Assembly: GCA_034658975.1 (NCBI GenBank)
Contig: JAYEGJ010000001.1
Location: 1 to 64,000 of the forward strand
DNA length: 64,000 nt
DNA from: SZUA-217 sp034658975
GTDB taxonomy: Bacteria; Actinomycetota; Acidimicrobiia; Spongiisociales; ZC4RG35
Direction: 5' to 3'
The position numbers and the translations under genes were made by a program. Below are positions 24,456-33,936 of this stretch, in pieces; position 1 is the stretch's first letter; each line of letters begins with the position of its first letter. The notes under the pieces are model-generated. The model was not told the DNA's origin, did not search any database, and saw nothing but the letters and a program-made list of their open reading frames with translations.

Positions 24456-26215
24456 GCACCGAGTACACCACCGGATCCGTGATTCGGCGGGCGCTCCGGG
24501 CGTCGCCGATCCTCGGAAGGGGACTCCGGCTGACCATCGTTCTGGCGATGGTGGGTCAGGCGATCACGGTCGTCACCCCCATCGTCATCCAACAGGTCAT
24601 AGACAAAGAGATCCTCGGTTCGGACGGGATCGAAATGGTCGGCGTGCTCCAGAAGGCGAGCATCGCCCTGTTCGCGCTCGTGCTGGGAGTGGTCGTGGGA
24701 AGGGTGGCCCTCTTGCGTCTGGTCCGGTCATCCTCATCCGGTCTCTCCGACCTGCGTACCAAGACGTTCAGCCACATCATGCGCCAGTCGGTTCTCCATG
24801 TTCAGGCCGAGCGCCGAGGGAATCTGGTGAGCCGGGTCACGTCCGACATCACCACGCTTCAGGAGTTCATGGAATGGGGCGGTGTCGGCCTGATCGTCGG
24901 CCTGAGCCAGGTGATCTTGGCCATGGGAGTCATGGTCTTCTACGAGTGGCGGCTGGCGCTCATCGCCTTCGTCGGCGTGGTGCTCTACTTGATCATGTTG
25001 CGTTGGTTCCAACGCATCCTGGCCTCGAACTACGACGAAGTCCGCAAAGAGGTCGGGGCGTCTCTCGGAGTTCTCAGTGAGTCGATCTCGGCGATTCCCG
25101 TGGTGCGGGCCTATGGGACCGAAGCTGTCACGAAAGCCCGTGTCGCCGAGGCCTTGGATCGCCGGTTTCGCATCGAGTATGTGACAGCACGTTTCGGCAA
25201 CACGCTGTTCTCCACGGCTGAGATCTTCGCCGGCGTCCTCACCGCCGTTCTGATCGTCGCCGGCGTCCTGATTGGGATCAACCAGGGGATGACGGCCGGG
25301 ACTCTCATTGCCTTCTTGTTCCTGGCGAATCTTCTGATCGAGCCGCTTCAGATCGTGGTCGAGACCCTCGAATTCGCCCAGTCGGCAGCATCGGGGCTGC
25401 GTCGCGTCATGAGCGTGCTCGACAGTGAGATCGAGATCGAGGAGCCCGAAGATCCTCGAGAACTACGGGACGGCGGTTTGAGCGTGAGGTTCGACGGAGT
25501 TCGGTACGCCTACCCGACCGGACCCGACGTGTTGACCGACGTTTCGGTCGACGTGGCCGTCGGAGCCCGGGTGGCCGTGGTTGGGGAAACGGGCTCTGGC
25601 AAGACCACCTTCGCCAAACTATTGGTAAGGCTTCTCGACCCCTCCGAAGGCTCGATATTCATCGGCGGAGTTCCCGCGCCGCGCATCCGTCTGGCCGAGC
25701 TTCGTAGCCGGGTGGCCTTCGTGCCTCAGGAGGGCTTCCTGTTTGACGACACGATCGCCAACAACGTCCGCTACGGGCGTCCCGAAGCCGACGACGCCGA
25801 AGTGTGGACCGCATTCCACGAGCTGGGCCTCGGCGAGTGGGTCGAGGGCCTCAGCGACGGATTGGAGACCAGGGTCGGAGAGCGAGGCGGCAGTCTCTCC
25901 GCAGGTGAAAGGCAGCTCGTGGCTCTTGTTCGGGCCTGGATCGGATCGCCCGACCTTCTCGTGTTGGACGAGGCAACCTCGGCGGTCGACCCCGTTCTCG
26001 ATGTTGCTCTGCGCCATGCCATGGACCGTCTGATCGAGGGACGTACCTCGGTGACCATCGCCCACCGTCTTTCGACGGCCGAGAGTGCCGACGAGGTCCT
26101 GGTCTTCGACAAGGGCCGGTTGGTGCAGAGGGGGAAGCACACCGACCTCCTCGACCAAGAGGGTGTGTACGCGGACCTCTATGCCGACTGGGCGACAGGA
26201 ACGAAGAGCGTCTGA
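24452..26215 (+). CDS. ABC exporter subunit with canonical nucleotide site
   Basis: 587 residues with the same exporter architecture: membrane domain to about residue 325, then Walker A GETGSGKTT, Q-loop VAFVPQEGFLF, signature SLSAGERQLVALVRAW, Walker B LLVLDEATSAVD with the catalytic Glu, and H-loop IAHRLST. It complements the degenerate partner encoded immediately upstream, so the pair should work as one heterodimer. A palindromic hairpin follows directly after the stop. Confidence 0.93.
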   Translation: MSTEYTTGSVIRRALRASPILGRGLRLTIVLAMVGQAITVVTPIVIQQVIDKEILGSDGIEMVGVLQKASIALFALVLGVVVGRVALLRLVRSSSSGLSDLRTKTFSHIMRQSVLHVQAERRGNLVSRVTSDITTLQEFMEWGGVGLIVGLSQVILAMGVMVFYEWRLALIAFVGVVLYLIMLRWFQRILASNYDEVRKEVGASLGVLSESISAIPVVRAYGTEAVTKARVAEALDRRFRIEYVTARFGNTLFSTAEIFAGVLTAVLIVAGVLIGINQGMTAGTLIAFLFLANLLIEPLQIVVETLEFAQSAASGLRRVMSVLDSEIEIEEPEDPRELRDGGLSVRFDGVRYAYPTGPDVLTDVSVDVAVGARVAVVGETGSGKTTFAKLLVRLLDPSEGSIFIGGVPAPRIRLAELRSRVAFVPQEGFLFDDTIANNVRYGRPEADDAEVWTAFHELGLGEWVEGLSDGLETRVGERGGSLSAGERQLVALVRAWIGSPDLLVLDEATSAVDPVLDVALRHAMDRLIEGRTSVTIAHRLSTAESADEVLVFDKGRLVQRGKHTDLLDQEGVYADLYADWATGTKSV

Positions 26216-26216
26216 G

Positions 26217-26269
26217 CCGTTCTGTGCGGGTTAGTTACGCGTGACGCGTAGTAAACCCGCACAGAACGG
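26217..26269. repeat. 53-bp palindrome, copy 1 (bidirectional hairpin)
   Basis: CCGTTCTGTGCGGGTT (26217-26232) is the exact reverse complement of AACCCGCACAGAACGG (26254-26269). The centre is ACGCGT-G-ACGCGT. It separates the convergent ABC exporter and NUDIX genes almost without other spacer and probably terminates both. The same element, inverted and with one changed centre base, stands at 45823-45875. Confidence 0.92.
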
Positions 26270-27148
26270 TTAAACGGTGGGTGGGGGGACGTATCGCCCG
26301 GTCGTGAACTTGCCGTTTTCCACTTCGATCTCCCAGATCGAGCCCTTCGAGCAGTAGAAGCGGGACTCGAGGCTCAGGCCCGCCCACATCATGCGGTTGA
26401 TCACGGCGGGAATCACGTCTCCATGTGAGCAGAGGACGGCGTTGTTGCCAACAAGCGAGTCGATCAGGCTGTAGGCGGCGTCGACGTCCGGGTCTTCTGC
26501 CAGGGCAGCGTTGACCTCTACTTTCGCGCCAATGGCCTTTGCCAATGGTTTTGCCGACTGGATGCATCGTTCGTAGGGGCTCGTCACAACCCTCTCGATT
26601 CCAGCATTCTCAAGACGCCTGGCGATCGCTTCGGCCTGCCTCTTGCCCTTCTTGGTCAGAGGGCGACCCAGGTCCTCGCCCTTCCACTTCGCCCGGTTTC
26701 CCGCAGCGCCGTGGCGATAGAGATGGATAGTCCCGGTTTGGGCCAGTTTTCTCAGATCGGCTCCGCCGATGAGTCCTTTGTCGTTGTCGTAGTCGAGTAT
26801 CTCGCGAGCCTTCTTGCGGTTCACCCACTGGACGGCGTCGATCTCCTTGTTTTTCTTGAAGCCTGGGCTGTCGGGGAGGGGTCGCATGGCAAACCAGTTG
26901 ACTTCCTTGACGCCATTTCCGATCCGGTGCCGTGTGGTGCCGATCGGAGCGACGATCCGGCAGTGCTGGCCCGTCTCCTCGAGGACTTCTCGAACGGCGG
27001 TTTCCTCGGGCGTTTCGCCCTTGTCGGCCTTGCCTTTTGGCAGCGACCAATCGTCGTAGTCGGGGCGATGCGCGATCAAGATCTTGATGTTGCCCTTGGG
27101 CGTCTTGCGGAAGACAAGACCGCCGGCGGCTCGTACAACTCGAGTCAC
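26270..27148 (-). CDS. mutT1: MutT1-like NUDIX hydrolase-histidine phosphatase fusion
   Basis: 292 residues. Residues about 1-135 are a NUDIX domain with the full box (GKADKGETPEET and REVLEETG); residues about 140-292 are a histidine phosphatase with LYRHGAAG, SPYERCIQSA and the late CSHGDVIP. This order is that of mycobacterial MutT1, which sanitises 8-oxo-dGTP and hydrolyses diadenosine polyphosphates, the phosphatase domain acting on the diphosphate product; that part is family knowledge. Cytoplasmic. Confidence 0.92.
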   Translation of the reverse strand: MTRVVRAAGGLVFRKTPKGNIKILIAHRPDYDDWSLPKGKADKGETPEETAVREVLEETGQHCRIVAPIGTTRHRIGNGVKEVNWFAMRPLPDSPGFKKNKEIDAVQWVNRKKAREILDYDNDKGLIGGADLRKLAQTGTIHLYRHGAAGNRAKWKGEDLGRPLTKKGKRQAEAIARRLENAGIERVVTSPYERCIQSAKPLAKAIGAKVEVNAALAEDPDVDAAYSLIDSLVGNNAVLCSHGDVIPAVINRMMWAGLSLESRFYCSKGSIWEIEVENGKFTTGRYVPPPTV

Positions 27149-27187
27149 AACCGACAGGTTAGATCGGCACTGAGTGGCCGGCGGCTA

Positions 27188-27427
27188 CTAGGCCTCGGAT
27201 TGCTCGGCTGCCATCGTCTCGGCTGCCATCGTGAGGATGCTCGACCGTGACTTGAGCACCGGCGAGGTGACTTCGTCGGCTTGGGTCAGGTCGATGGTCA
27301 CGGTGGAGCACAGGTCGCACACTCGACGGAGAAGACCGGCTCCGACGTTCTGCGATTCGCCATAAGTATGACGACCCTTGCGGCAGTCGGACTTGCGAGC
27401 TTTCTGTTCGGGACGGACATGGCTCAT
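27188..27427 (-). CDS. small cysteine-containing protein, possible zinc ribbon
   Basis: 79 residues. It contains CRKGRHTYGESQ near residue 15 and RRVCDLCSTVTIDL near 36. One C-x2-C plus an isolated Cys/His could bind zinc, but a full four-ligand ribbon is not certain. The tail is alanine-rich. It lies between the MutT1 and LOG genes on the same strand. Confidence 0.6.
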   Translation of the reverse strand: MSHVRPEQKARKSDCRKGRHTYGESQNVGAGLLRRVCDLCSTVTIDLTQADEVTSPVLKSRSSILTMAAETMAAEQSEA

Positions 27428-27456
27428 ACCGGGAGGTTCAGGCTAGAGCGCGAAAT

Positions 27457-28014
27457 TCAGATTTCTCGGATCTCCAGTTGCTCGAAGATCCAATCAACGG
27501 CCTGATCCGCGTTGTCGGAAAGATGGATATCGCCCGGGTAGGCGTCTATGTGTAAGGCGAGGCTTTGTGAGAACTGCTCCCAATTTGGCCCCACTGCGGC
27601 CGTTGGGAAGGGAGTGCCACCGTTCCGCCGAACGATGTGATTGATGTTCCATGCGATCAGCAGCTCGGTAGCGGTCCCGATGGATCCCGGTAGGGCGATC
27701 GCAGCTCTGGCCCGATCGATCATGAGTCCGATGCGGTGGGTCAGGTCGGAGGCCTCAATGACCTCCGCTATATACCGGTTGGCCCCTTCTCGCTGGGGGA
27801 ACTGACTGGGAGCCGTCACTCCGATTGTGTGGCCTCCAGCGTCGGACGCACCCTTGGACACCGCTTCCATCGTTCCGCCATAACCACCTGTGACGACATC
27901 GAGGCCGGCACGGGCGAGACGCGATCCGGTTGCTTCGGCCTGGGCCCACTCTGCCGTGCCCGGCGAAGTCTGCGCCGAGCCGAAAACGGTTACTGCCGCC
28001 TTCCTCGTCGTCAA
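27457..28014 (-). CDS. LOG-family (lysine decarboxylase-like) protein
   Basis: 185 residues of Rossmann-like type: FGSAQTSPG at the N-terminus, VTGGYGGTMEAVSKGA, and ALPGSIGTATELLIAW. The family hallmark PGGxGTxxE appears here with Ser at the second glycine. Members release cytokinin-type bases from nucleoside monophosphates, or have unknown phosphoribohydrolase roles. The stop of the upstream E1 gene and this start overlap by four bases, so it is co-transcribed with the dehydrogenase. Confidence 0.85.
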   Translation of the reverse strand: MTTRKAAVTVFGSAQTSPGTAEWAQAEATGSRLARAGLDVVTGGYGGTMEAVSKGASDAGGHTIGVTAPSQFPQREGANRYIAEVIEASDLTHRIGLMIDRARAAIALPGSIGTATELLIAWNINHIVRRNGGTPFPTAAVGPNWEQFSQSLALHIDAYPGDIHLSDNADQAVDWIFEQLEIREI

Positions 28015-30092
28015 CCTTCGAGAACCTCCGCAATGCCCGCCGACACTCGAGCGACGTCGAGAAGCGCATGGCTTTCGATGGCGAACTGGGGCCAGGGCAC
28101 ATCGAATCCGGTCACCCTCACAATCGGGGCGACGAGGTCGTACATGGCCTTCGCGGCGACCACGGCGGCTACTTCAGCGGCGACACCGGCAGATCCCTGG
28201 GGCTCCTGAATCAGCAGGAGTCGCCCCGTCTTGGCGACCGAGTCGAGAACGGTCTCGCGATCCCAAGGGAAAAGAGTTCGAAGGTCGATCACCTCGACTG
28301 AGGCATCGGCATTCTCCGCAGCCTCGAGGGCGACGGGAACCATCCCGCCATAGGTTACGAGGGTGAGATCGGTCCCTTCACGCCGCACCCGCGCACGACC
28401 GATCGGAAGCGTGAAGTGCTCCGTCGGAACATCCTCTCGACCGGCCCGGTATAGGACCTTCGGTTCCAGGAAGACCACCGGATCGTCACCCTCCAGGGCA
28501 GCAGCAAGGAGACCCTTGGCGTCGGTCGGCGTCGATGGGCAGACGACCACGAGTCCCGGTGCGTGAACGAAGTAGGCCTCCGGTGAGTCGCAGTGGTGCT
28601 CGTGGGCGCCGATACCGGCTCCGCTGGGGAAGCGCACAATTACCGGCACCGGGGTGTGGCCTCTGCTGCGGAAGCGGAAACGGCCCATGTGGCTGACCAT
28701 CTGGTCAAAGGCCGGGTAAACGAACCCCTCGAACTGGATCTCGGCGACGGGTCTCGCCCCGGCTATGGCCATGCCGATGGCGGCACCGACGATCCCGGAC
28801 TCGTTGAGTGGCGTATCGACCACCCGCTCCTCGCCATATTTCTCCTGGAGACCCTCGGTAACACGGAAGACCCCGCCAACGAGGCCGACGTCCTCGCCGA
28901 GAATCAGGGTGTTGTTGTCCCGTTCCATGGCCTGATCCAGAGCCGCGTTGATTGCTTCGGCCATGGTCCAGGAGCTGGTCTCGCCGTCGGGGAGATCATC
29001 ATGGCCCACTATCCAAAGCTCATCATCGGTGAATGGGGTCTCTTCCTCCCCGTGGGAGCGCTGCATGGCGTGCAGTTGCTCCACAACGTGCTGCGGGATG
29101 CGGGCAAAGCCCTGGCGAATGGCGTCGTCACGGCCAGGGAGAGGCTCGGCCTCGATGGCCGTGATGGCGGCATTCACTCGGTCGGTTACCTCCATGGCAA
29201 CCTTCTCGCCAGTGCGCTCATCCCATTCACCACGGTTCTCGAGGAAGCGGCGGAGCCGTTCGATGGCGTCCTTCTCCTTCCAGGCCTCGACCTCCTCATC
29301 AGAGCGATAGAGGGTCGGATCATCCGCCGTTGCGTGTGGCCCGTAGCGATAGGTCATCGCTTCGATGAGCGTTGGTCCCTTTCCACTCCGCGCACGACGC
29401 ACCGCGAGCTTGGTCGCCAGATACATGGCGATCGGGTCCATTCCGTCTACGCGGAGACCTTCAAAGCCGTATGCGTCGGCCTTCTGGGCGATCGTCTCGG
29501 CCGCTGTTTGCTTCTCATATGGCACCGATATCGCGTAGAGATTGTTGGCGCAGATGAAGACGGTGGGCGTCTTCCAGACGCCTGCGAAATTCATGCCCGA
29601 GTGGAAATCCACCTCGGATGTCGCCCCGTCTCCGAAGTACACGGCGGTGACGGTGTCTTCCCCTCGGATCTTGGACATGTACGAGTAGCCGACGGCGTGG
29701 GGGAGCTGGCTCGCTATCGGAACAGCGACGATCCCGGTGCGATATTTCTCCATATCCCAATCGGCGTTGGGCAGGCCCTTCCAGTACGCGAGAAGGACCT
29801 CCACCGGGAGGCCCCTCGTGATCTGCACGCCGTGCTCTCTGTAGGACGGAAAGACGAAGTCATTGGGCTCCAGCGCGAGGGCAGAGCCGATCTGCACCGC
29901 CTCCTGTCCTTCCAACATCGCATAGGTGCCAATACGCCCCTGACGCTGGAGGGAGAGCATCCGCCGGTCCAACTCACGCGAGAGGACCATGTTGCGATAC
30001 ATCTGCTGGTAGATCTCGGGATCGAGGCCCGGATCCTCACTTACGAGGTCACCGTGTGTGTCGATGACCGTCAGTGTCTCGAATCGACCCAT
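28011..30092 (-). CDS. fused alpha-beta E1 component of a 2-oxoacid dehydrogenase
   Basis: 693 residues from the ATG at 30092 (MGRFETL); GTG 30146 would add 18 residues and leave only 5 bases to the divergent gene. Residues about 1-335 match E1 alpha: TPP motif GDGATSEVDF ... NNLYAIS, and YRYGPHATADDP. Residues about 365-690 match E1 beta: ILGEDVGLVGGVFRVT, FPSGAGIGAHEHHC, and LVTYGGMV. Usually these are two genes. Substrate is pyruvate or branched-chain oxoacids; the HATADDP loop favours the branched-chain/general group. E2 and E3 are not in the window. Confidence 0.92.
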   Translation of the reverse strand: MGRFETLTVIDTHGDLVSEDPGLDPEIYQQMYRNMVLSRELDRRMLSLQRQGRIGTYAMLEGQEAVQIGSALALEPNDFVFPSYREHGVQITRGLPVEVLLAYWKGLPNADWDMEKYRTGIVAVPIASQLPHAVGYSYMSKIRGEDTVTAVYFGDGATSEVDFHSGMNFAGVWKTPTVFICANNLYAISVPYEKQTAAETIAQKADAYGFEGLRVDGMDPIAMYLATKLAVRRARSGKGPTLIEAMTYRYGPHATADDPTLYRSDEEVEAWKEKDAIERLRRFLENRGEWDERTGEKVAMEVTDRVNAAITAIEAEPLPGRDDAIRQGFARIPQHVVEQLHAMQRSHGEEETPFTDDELWIVGHDDLPDGETSSWTMAEAINAALDQAMERDNNTLILGEDVGLVGGVFRVTEGLQEKYGEERVVDTPLNESGIVGAAIGMAIAGARPVAEIQFEGFVYPAFDQMVSHMGRFRFRSRGHTPVPVIVRFPSGAGIGAHEHHCDSPEAYFVHAPGLVVVCPSTPTDAKGLLAAALEGDDPVVFLEPKVLYRAGREDVPTEHFTLPIGRARVRREGTDLTLVTYGGMVPVALEAAENADASVEVIDLRTLFPWDRETVLDSVAKTGRLLLIQEPQGSAGVAAEVAAVVAAKAMYDLVAPIVRVTGFDVPWPQFAIESHALLDVARVSAGIAEVLEG

Positions 30093-30151
30093 GAAACGAG
30101 TCTGCCACAACTCTGGGCCTCCTGATTCGGCGATGACTAACTTCACGTCGC

Positions 30152-31246
30152 ATGCCCTACTTCCGCCCCGACATCAAGGCGCTCAACCCCTATGAGGTTG
30201 GGCGGCCGATCGAGGATGTTGCCCGCGAACACGGCATCGATCCCGCATCGATCATCAAGTTGGCCGCCAACGAGAGTCCGGACGGACCATTCCCCGGAGT
30301 TGCAGAAGCCGTATCGGCGATGCTGGCCGAGTCGAATCGATATCCCGACAACGACCTGTGGGACCTGAGCACCGCTCTCGCAACCGAGCTCGGTGTAGAT
30401 CGCACCAATCTGCTCTTCGGGAACGGCAGTGTTGCCATCATCGCTGATCTGACCAATGCGGTCGGAGGCCCCGGCACCAACATCGTGTACGGCTGGCCGA
30501 GCTTCGTCATGTACCGGTATGCCGCGATCTGGTCGGGAACCGAGCTCCGGGAGGTGCCGCTCGCTGACGGCTTCGTTCTCGACCTCGATGCCATCGGTGA
30601 GGCGGTAGATGAGAACACGCGCCTCGTCATCCTCTGCAACCCGAACAATCCGACCGGAACCCTCACGCCCAGCGCTGACATCGAGGCATTCATCGAAACG
30701 CTGCCCTCCTCGACGATCGCGGTCGTGGACGAGGCCTATTTCGAGTACGTCGAGGACTCCCGGTACCGAACAGCAATCCCCCTCGCAGTTGCCGGCCCCC
30801 GTGTGGTCGTGGTTCGGACCTTCTCCAAGATCTTTGGGCTGGCTGCCCACCGTATCGGCTACGCCGTCGGGCATTGGGACACATTGACCGAGGTGCGTAA
30901 GGCCCAACAGCCCTTCACCGTGAGCCAACCGGCGCAGGTTGCCGCCCTGGCGACCCTTGGCCAGCCGGAGGAGCTGCGACGAAGGGTGGAAGCCAATTCG
31001 GCTGCTCGTCACTACCTGACCGGTGTCATTGAGGAACGCGGGCTCCCGTTCGCCGAGAGCCACACCAACTTCATCTTCTTCAGGCCAGGCGAGGATTCAC
31101 GGGAGGTCTCCACCGCCTTCACCGAACGCGGCGTGATCGTCAGACCCACGTCGGGCGGGTGGATTCGGGTCACGGTTGGCTCCGCGGAGGAGAACCAAAG
31201 GTTTGTTGCAGTGCTCGATCAGGTCATCGAGTCGATCACCGATTGA
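30152..31246 (+). CDS. hisC: histidinol-phosphate aminotransferase-like enzyme
   Basis: 364 residues. Class I/II PLP aminotransferase of the HisC type: IKLAANESPDGP near the N-terminus, LCNPNNPTGT, VVDEAYFEY, and the PLP lysine in RTFSKIFGLAAHRIGYAVG; the terminal arginine is in GGWIRVTVG. The reaction is transamination of imidazole acetol phosphate; HisC paralogues also make aromatic amino acids, and no his genes are nearby to settle it. It is divergent from the E1 gene. Confidence 0.88.
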   Translation: MPYFRPDIKALNPYEVGRPIEDVAREHGIDPASIIKLAANESPDGPFPGVAEAVSAMLAESNRYPDNDLWDLSTALATELGVDRTNLLFGNGSVAIIADLTNAVGGPGTNIVYGWPSFVMYRYAAIWSGTELREVPLADGFVLDLDAIGEAVDENTRLVILCNPNNPTGTLTPSADIEAFIETLPSSTIAVVDEAYFEYVEDSRYRTAIPLAVAGPRVVVVRTFSKIFGLAAHRIGYAVGHWDTLTEVRKAQQPFTVSQPAQVAALATLGQPEELRRRVEANSAARHYLTGVIEERGLPFAESHTNFIFFRPGEDSREVSTAFTERGVIVRPTSGGWIRVTVGSAEENQRFVAVLDQVIESITD

Positions 31247-31318
31247 TTACCATTTTCGGCCGGGTACTGCGAGCATTGACACTGTAAGCCTCACCTGCCA
31301 TTCAGTCAGGAGCCAGTT

Positions 31319-33877
31319 TTGAAAGCCATCGTTTCTTTCCTTGCCGCGCTGTCGCGCAGAGTTCCTTGGGTCGTAGTGATCCTCTCCATCGTCCTCACCG
31401 TCGTCTTCTTTGGCCTCGCCCGCAACATCGAGGTCGCCAGTGGCAACGAGGGTTTTGCCCCGGAAGGACCTGAGATCTCCGCCAGTGAGCGGATCTCGGA
31501 GAAGTTCGGTTCGGAGGTTTCGGAGTCGACCGTCCAGGTGGTGATCCGTGACGATGGCGGCGACGTAGTCACCCTCGATGGCCTCAAGGCCGCAATTGAG
31601 ACCGTGGAGGTCATGAGATCGTCCGAGGTCGGGCCAAACCTCGCCGATCGTCCCGAGCGGCCCGGTGTTTTCCACTATCTCTCCGGTGTCGAGGGGGCGA
31701 TGGCGGCCCAGGGCATCAGCATCGATCAGATGAACGACGAGATGGTGAAGGCCTTCTATGTGGCGTCGCTGGAGGGCGCACCACCTGAAGAGGCCTCTTT
31801 CCTCACCCGTCTTGTGTCACAGGACTACGACTCTGCCACCGTCTCTGCACAGTCCGGGATGGTCCTGGCTTTTGTTTCGGCCTTCGAGGGGGAGACTGCC
31901 GATGAGTCCTTCAACGAGCAGTCCTTCGCCGAAGTGGCCTTGGCCTCGGATCTCGAAGAAATCGACAGCGATCTGGAGATCCGACCGTTCTCGCTTGGCC
32001 TGCTCTTCTCCGGCACCGACGATTTCACCCAGGAGATTGGCAGGCTCTTCGCCATCGCCTTCGGGGTCATTCTTTTGATCCTGCTGTTCGTCTACTGGCT
32101 CAAGCCAGGAGCACACGGGAGTTGGCGGGGATCCTCGAGGCGCACCGTCGTCGACATGCTCCTCACGCTGCTCACCATCGTGATGGCCATCGGGTGGATG
32201 AACGGCCTGGGTTATCTGCTCGAGCAGGCCGGGGTGATAGACGCCTTCAGCTCGATCACCCAGATCGTCCCCATTCTCCTGATCGGACTGGGCGTCGATT
32301 ACGCCATCCACCTGACCTCCCGCTACCGCGAGTTGGTTGGTGCCGGCGACACAGTTGACGGTGCAATGAGTGGCGCTGTCAAGACCGTGGGTATTGCCCT
32401 TGCTCTGGCGACCGTCACCACCGTCATCGGCTTCCTTACCAACGTCTTCAACCCGGTTCCGGCGCTGAAGGACTTCGGGATCCTGGCCTCGGTTGGCATC
32501 TTCGTTGCCTTCCTGCTGATGCTCACCTTTGTCCCTTCGATTCGGATCCTCCTGGATCGGCGCGCTGAGAGGAGAGGGACCCTTCCAATCGACTCCCTCC
32601 AGAGCCACGGCGACAGAGCGCTGCCCCGGATCATGGAGAAGCTGGCCTTGCTGGCCGAGCATGCGGCGGTCCCGACGATCGTCATCGCTCTCCTGTTGGG
32701 AGGCGCCGGCTACTACGGGTTCACCCAACTCGACACCGAGTTCTCATTCACCGACTTCCTGCCGGAGGATTCTCCCTATGTCGAGACGATCACGATCCTG
32801 GAAGACGATTTCGGTGGTGGATTCGGCGAGCAAACCCAGGTCCTCGTCGAGGCCACGGATGAGCGGAACATCAGCGATGGAGCGATGTACAACATCCTGG
32901 TCGACGCCAACAATGACCTGGCTGAGCTTCCGGATGTGTCGGTAATCGAGACCCCCCAAGGGAACTTCGCCAATGCCTTGTCGCCGGTAGCGATCCTCAA
33001 TCAGATGTTCCAGGGTGGTCCGACGTCGGCCCCGCCCGAGATCCTTGCTGTGGTGCAGCAGGTGGGAATGGGACCCGGTGGGAAGGTTTCCGATGACGCC
33101 GACATGACACCGCTGTATCAGGCACTACTCGCCGCGGCACCGGATCAGGCATCGCGGGTGATTCACTTCGAGGGGGACACGGTCGATGCCTTCCTCTGGG
33201 ATATCACCACGACGGCCGGAGAGAATGTCGATGGATTGAGATCTGGCCTCGACTTGGCCTTCTTACCGGTCAACGATGAGAGTGCGTCGGCGGTCGCGAC
33301 GTCCAACAACATCATCAGCGACGTGGTGGTCACTTCTCTCACCGAGTCACAAACCCAGTCTCTCTTCATCACCATTGCCGTCGCCGGACTGGTGCTGATC
33401 ATCAACTTCACGATTGAGTCGAGACGCTGGTTCCTCGGAGTGATAACGATTGCTCCGGTGGCGTTGGTCGTGTTGTGGACCTACGGGCTGATGAAGCTCT
33501 CGGGCATCTCCTTCAACCCTGTCACGGCGACGCTGTCGGCGCTGGCAATCGGTATCGGTGTCCCCTTCACGATCCATATAGCCAGGCGCTTTCAGGACGA
33601 TCGCCGCGAATACGACGACATGGACGCCGCGATGCGGTCGACCATGAAGCACACCGGCGGTGCCCTGGCCGGGTCGGCCTTCACAACGATGGCCGGCTTC
33701 GGTGTGCTGATGACGTCGAGCCTCATACCTTTCCGGCAGATGGGACAGATCACGGTCTATGCCATCGGGTTGGCTCTGGTGGCATCCGTCCTCGTGCTTC
33801 CTTCGATGCTTGCCCTCTGGGACGGTTACCACCGCAAACGCGGAGATGAGACGATCGGCTCATCGATGGTCGAGTGA
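31319..33877 (+). CDS. RND-superfamily (MMPL/HAE3-type) exporter
   Basis: 852 residues, TTG start behind CAGGAG. Two similar halves, each with one helix, a large outside loop (about residues 45-235 and 480-680) and then five helices. The first half has GLGVDYAIHLTSRYREL and the second SALAIGIGVPFTIHIARRF, the conserved TM4 regions of this family with intramembrane acidic/polar residues. It is a single-gene exporter without adapter or outer membrane channel, as in Gram-positive or archaeal HAE3 and MmpL proteins. Cargo is probably lipophilic, by analogy. Confidence 0.92.
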   Translation: MKAIVSFLAALSRRVPWVVVILSIVLTVVFFGLARNIEVASGNEGFAPEGPEISASERISEKFGSEVSESTVQVVIRDDGGDVVTLDGLKAAIETVEVMRSSEVGPNLADRPERPGVFHYLSGVEGAMAAQGISIDQMNDEMVKAFYVASLEGAPPEEASFLTRLVSQDYDSATVSAQSGMVLAFVSAFEGETADESFNEQSFAEVALASDLEEIDSDLEIRPFSLGLLFSGTDDFTQEIGRLFAIAFGVILLILLFVYWLKPGAHGSWRGSSRRTVVDMLLTLLTIVMAIGWMNGLGYLLEQAGVIDAFSSITQIVPILLIGLGVDYAIHLTSRYRELVGAGDTVDGAMSGAVKTVGIALALATVTTVIGFLTNVFNPVPALKDFGILASVGIFVAFLLMLTFVPSIRILLDRRAERRGTLPIDSLQSHGDRALPRIMEKLALLAEHAAVPTIVIALLLGGAGYYGFTQLDTEFSFTDFLPEDSPYVETITILEDDFGGGFGEQTQVLVEATDERNISDGAMYNILVDANNDLAELPDVSVIETPQGNFANALSPVAILNQMFQGGPTSAPPEILAVVQQVGMGPGGKVSDDADMTPLYQALLAAAPDQASRVIHFEGDTVDAFLWDITTTAGENVDGLRSGLDLAFLPVNDESASAVATSNNIISDVVVTSLTESQTQSLFITIAVAGLVLIINFTIESRRWFLGVITIAPVALVVLWTYGLMKLSGISFNPVTATLSALAIGIGVPFTIHIARRFQDDRREYDDMDAAMRSTMKHTGGALAGSAFTTMAGFGVLMTSSLIPFRQMGQITVYAIGLALVASVLVLPSMLALWDGYHRKRGDETIGSSMVE

Positions 33878-33936
33878 ATCGGGCCGATCATTCGTAGTAT
33901 CGAAAGAGCGGGCTGGAGGCCTGCTCGATCTCAACC

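Noticed and set aside
27188..27427. Toxin-antitoxin pair formed with the LOG gene
   Set aside because: Neither protein resembles a toxin or antitoxin, and the 29-base gap with separate composition gives no support.
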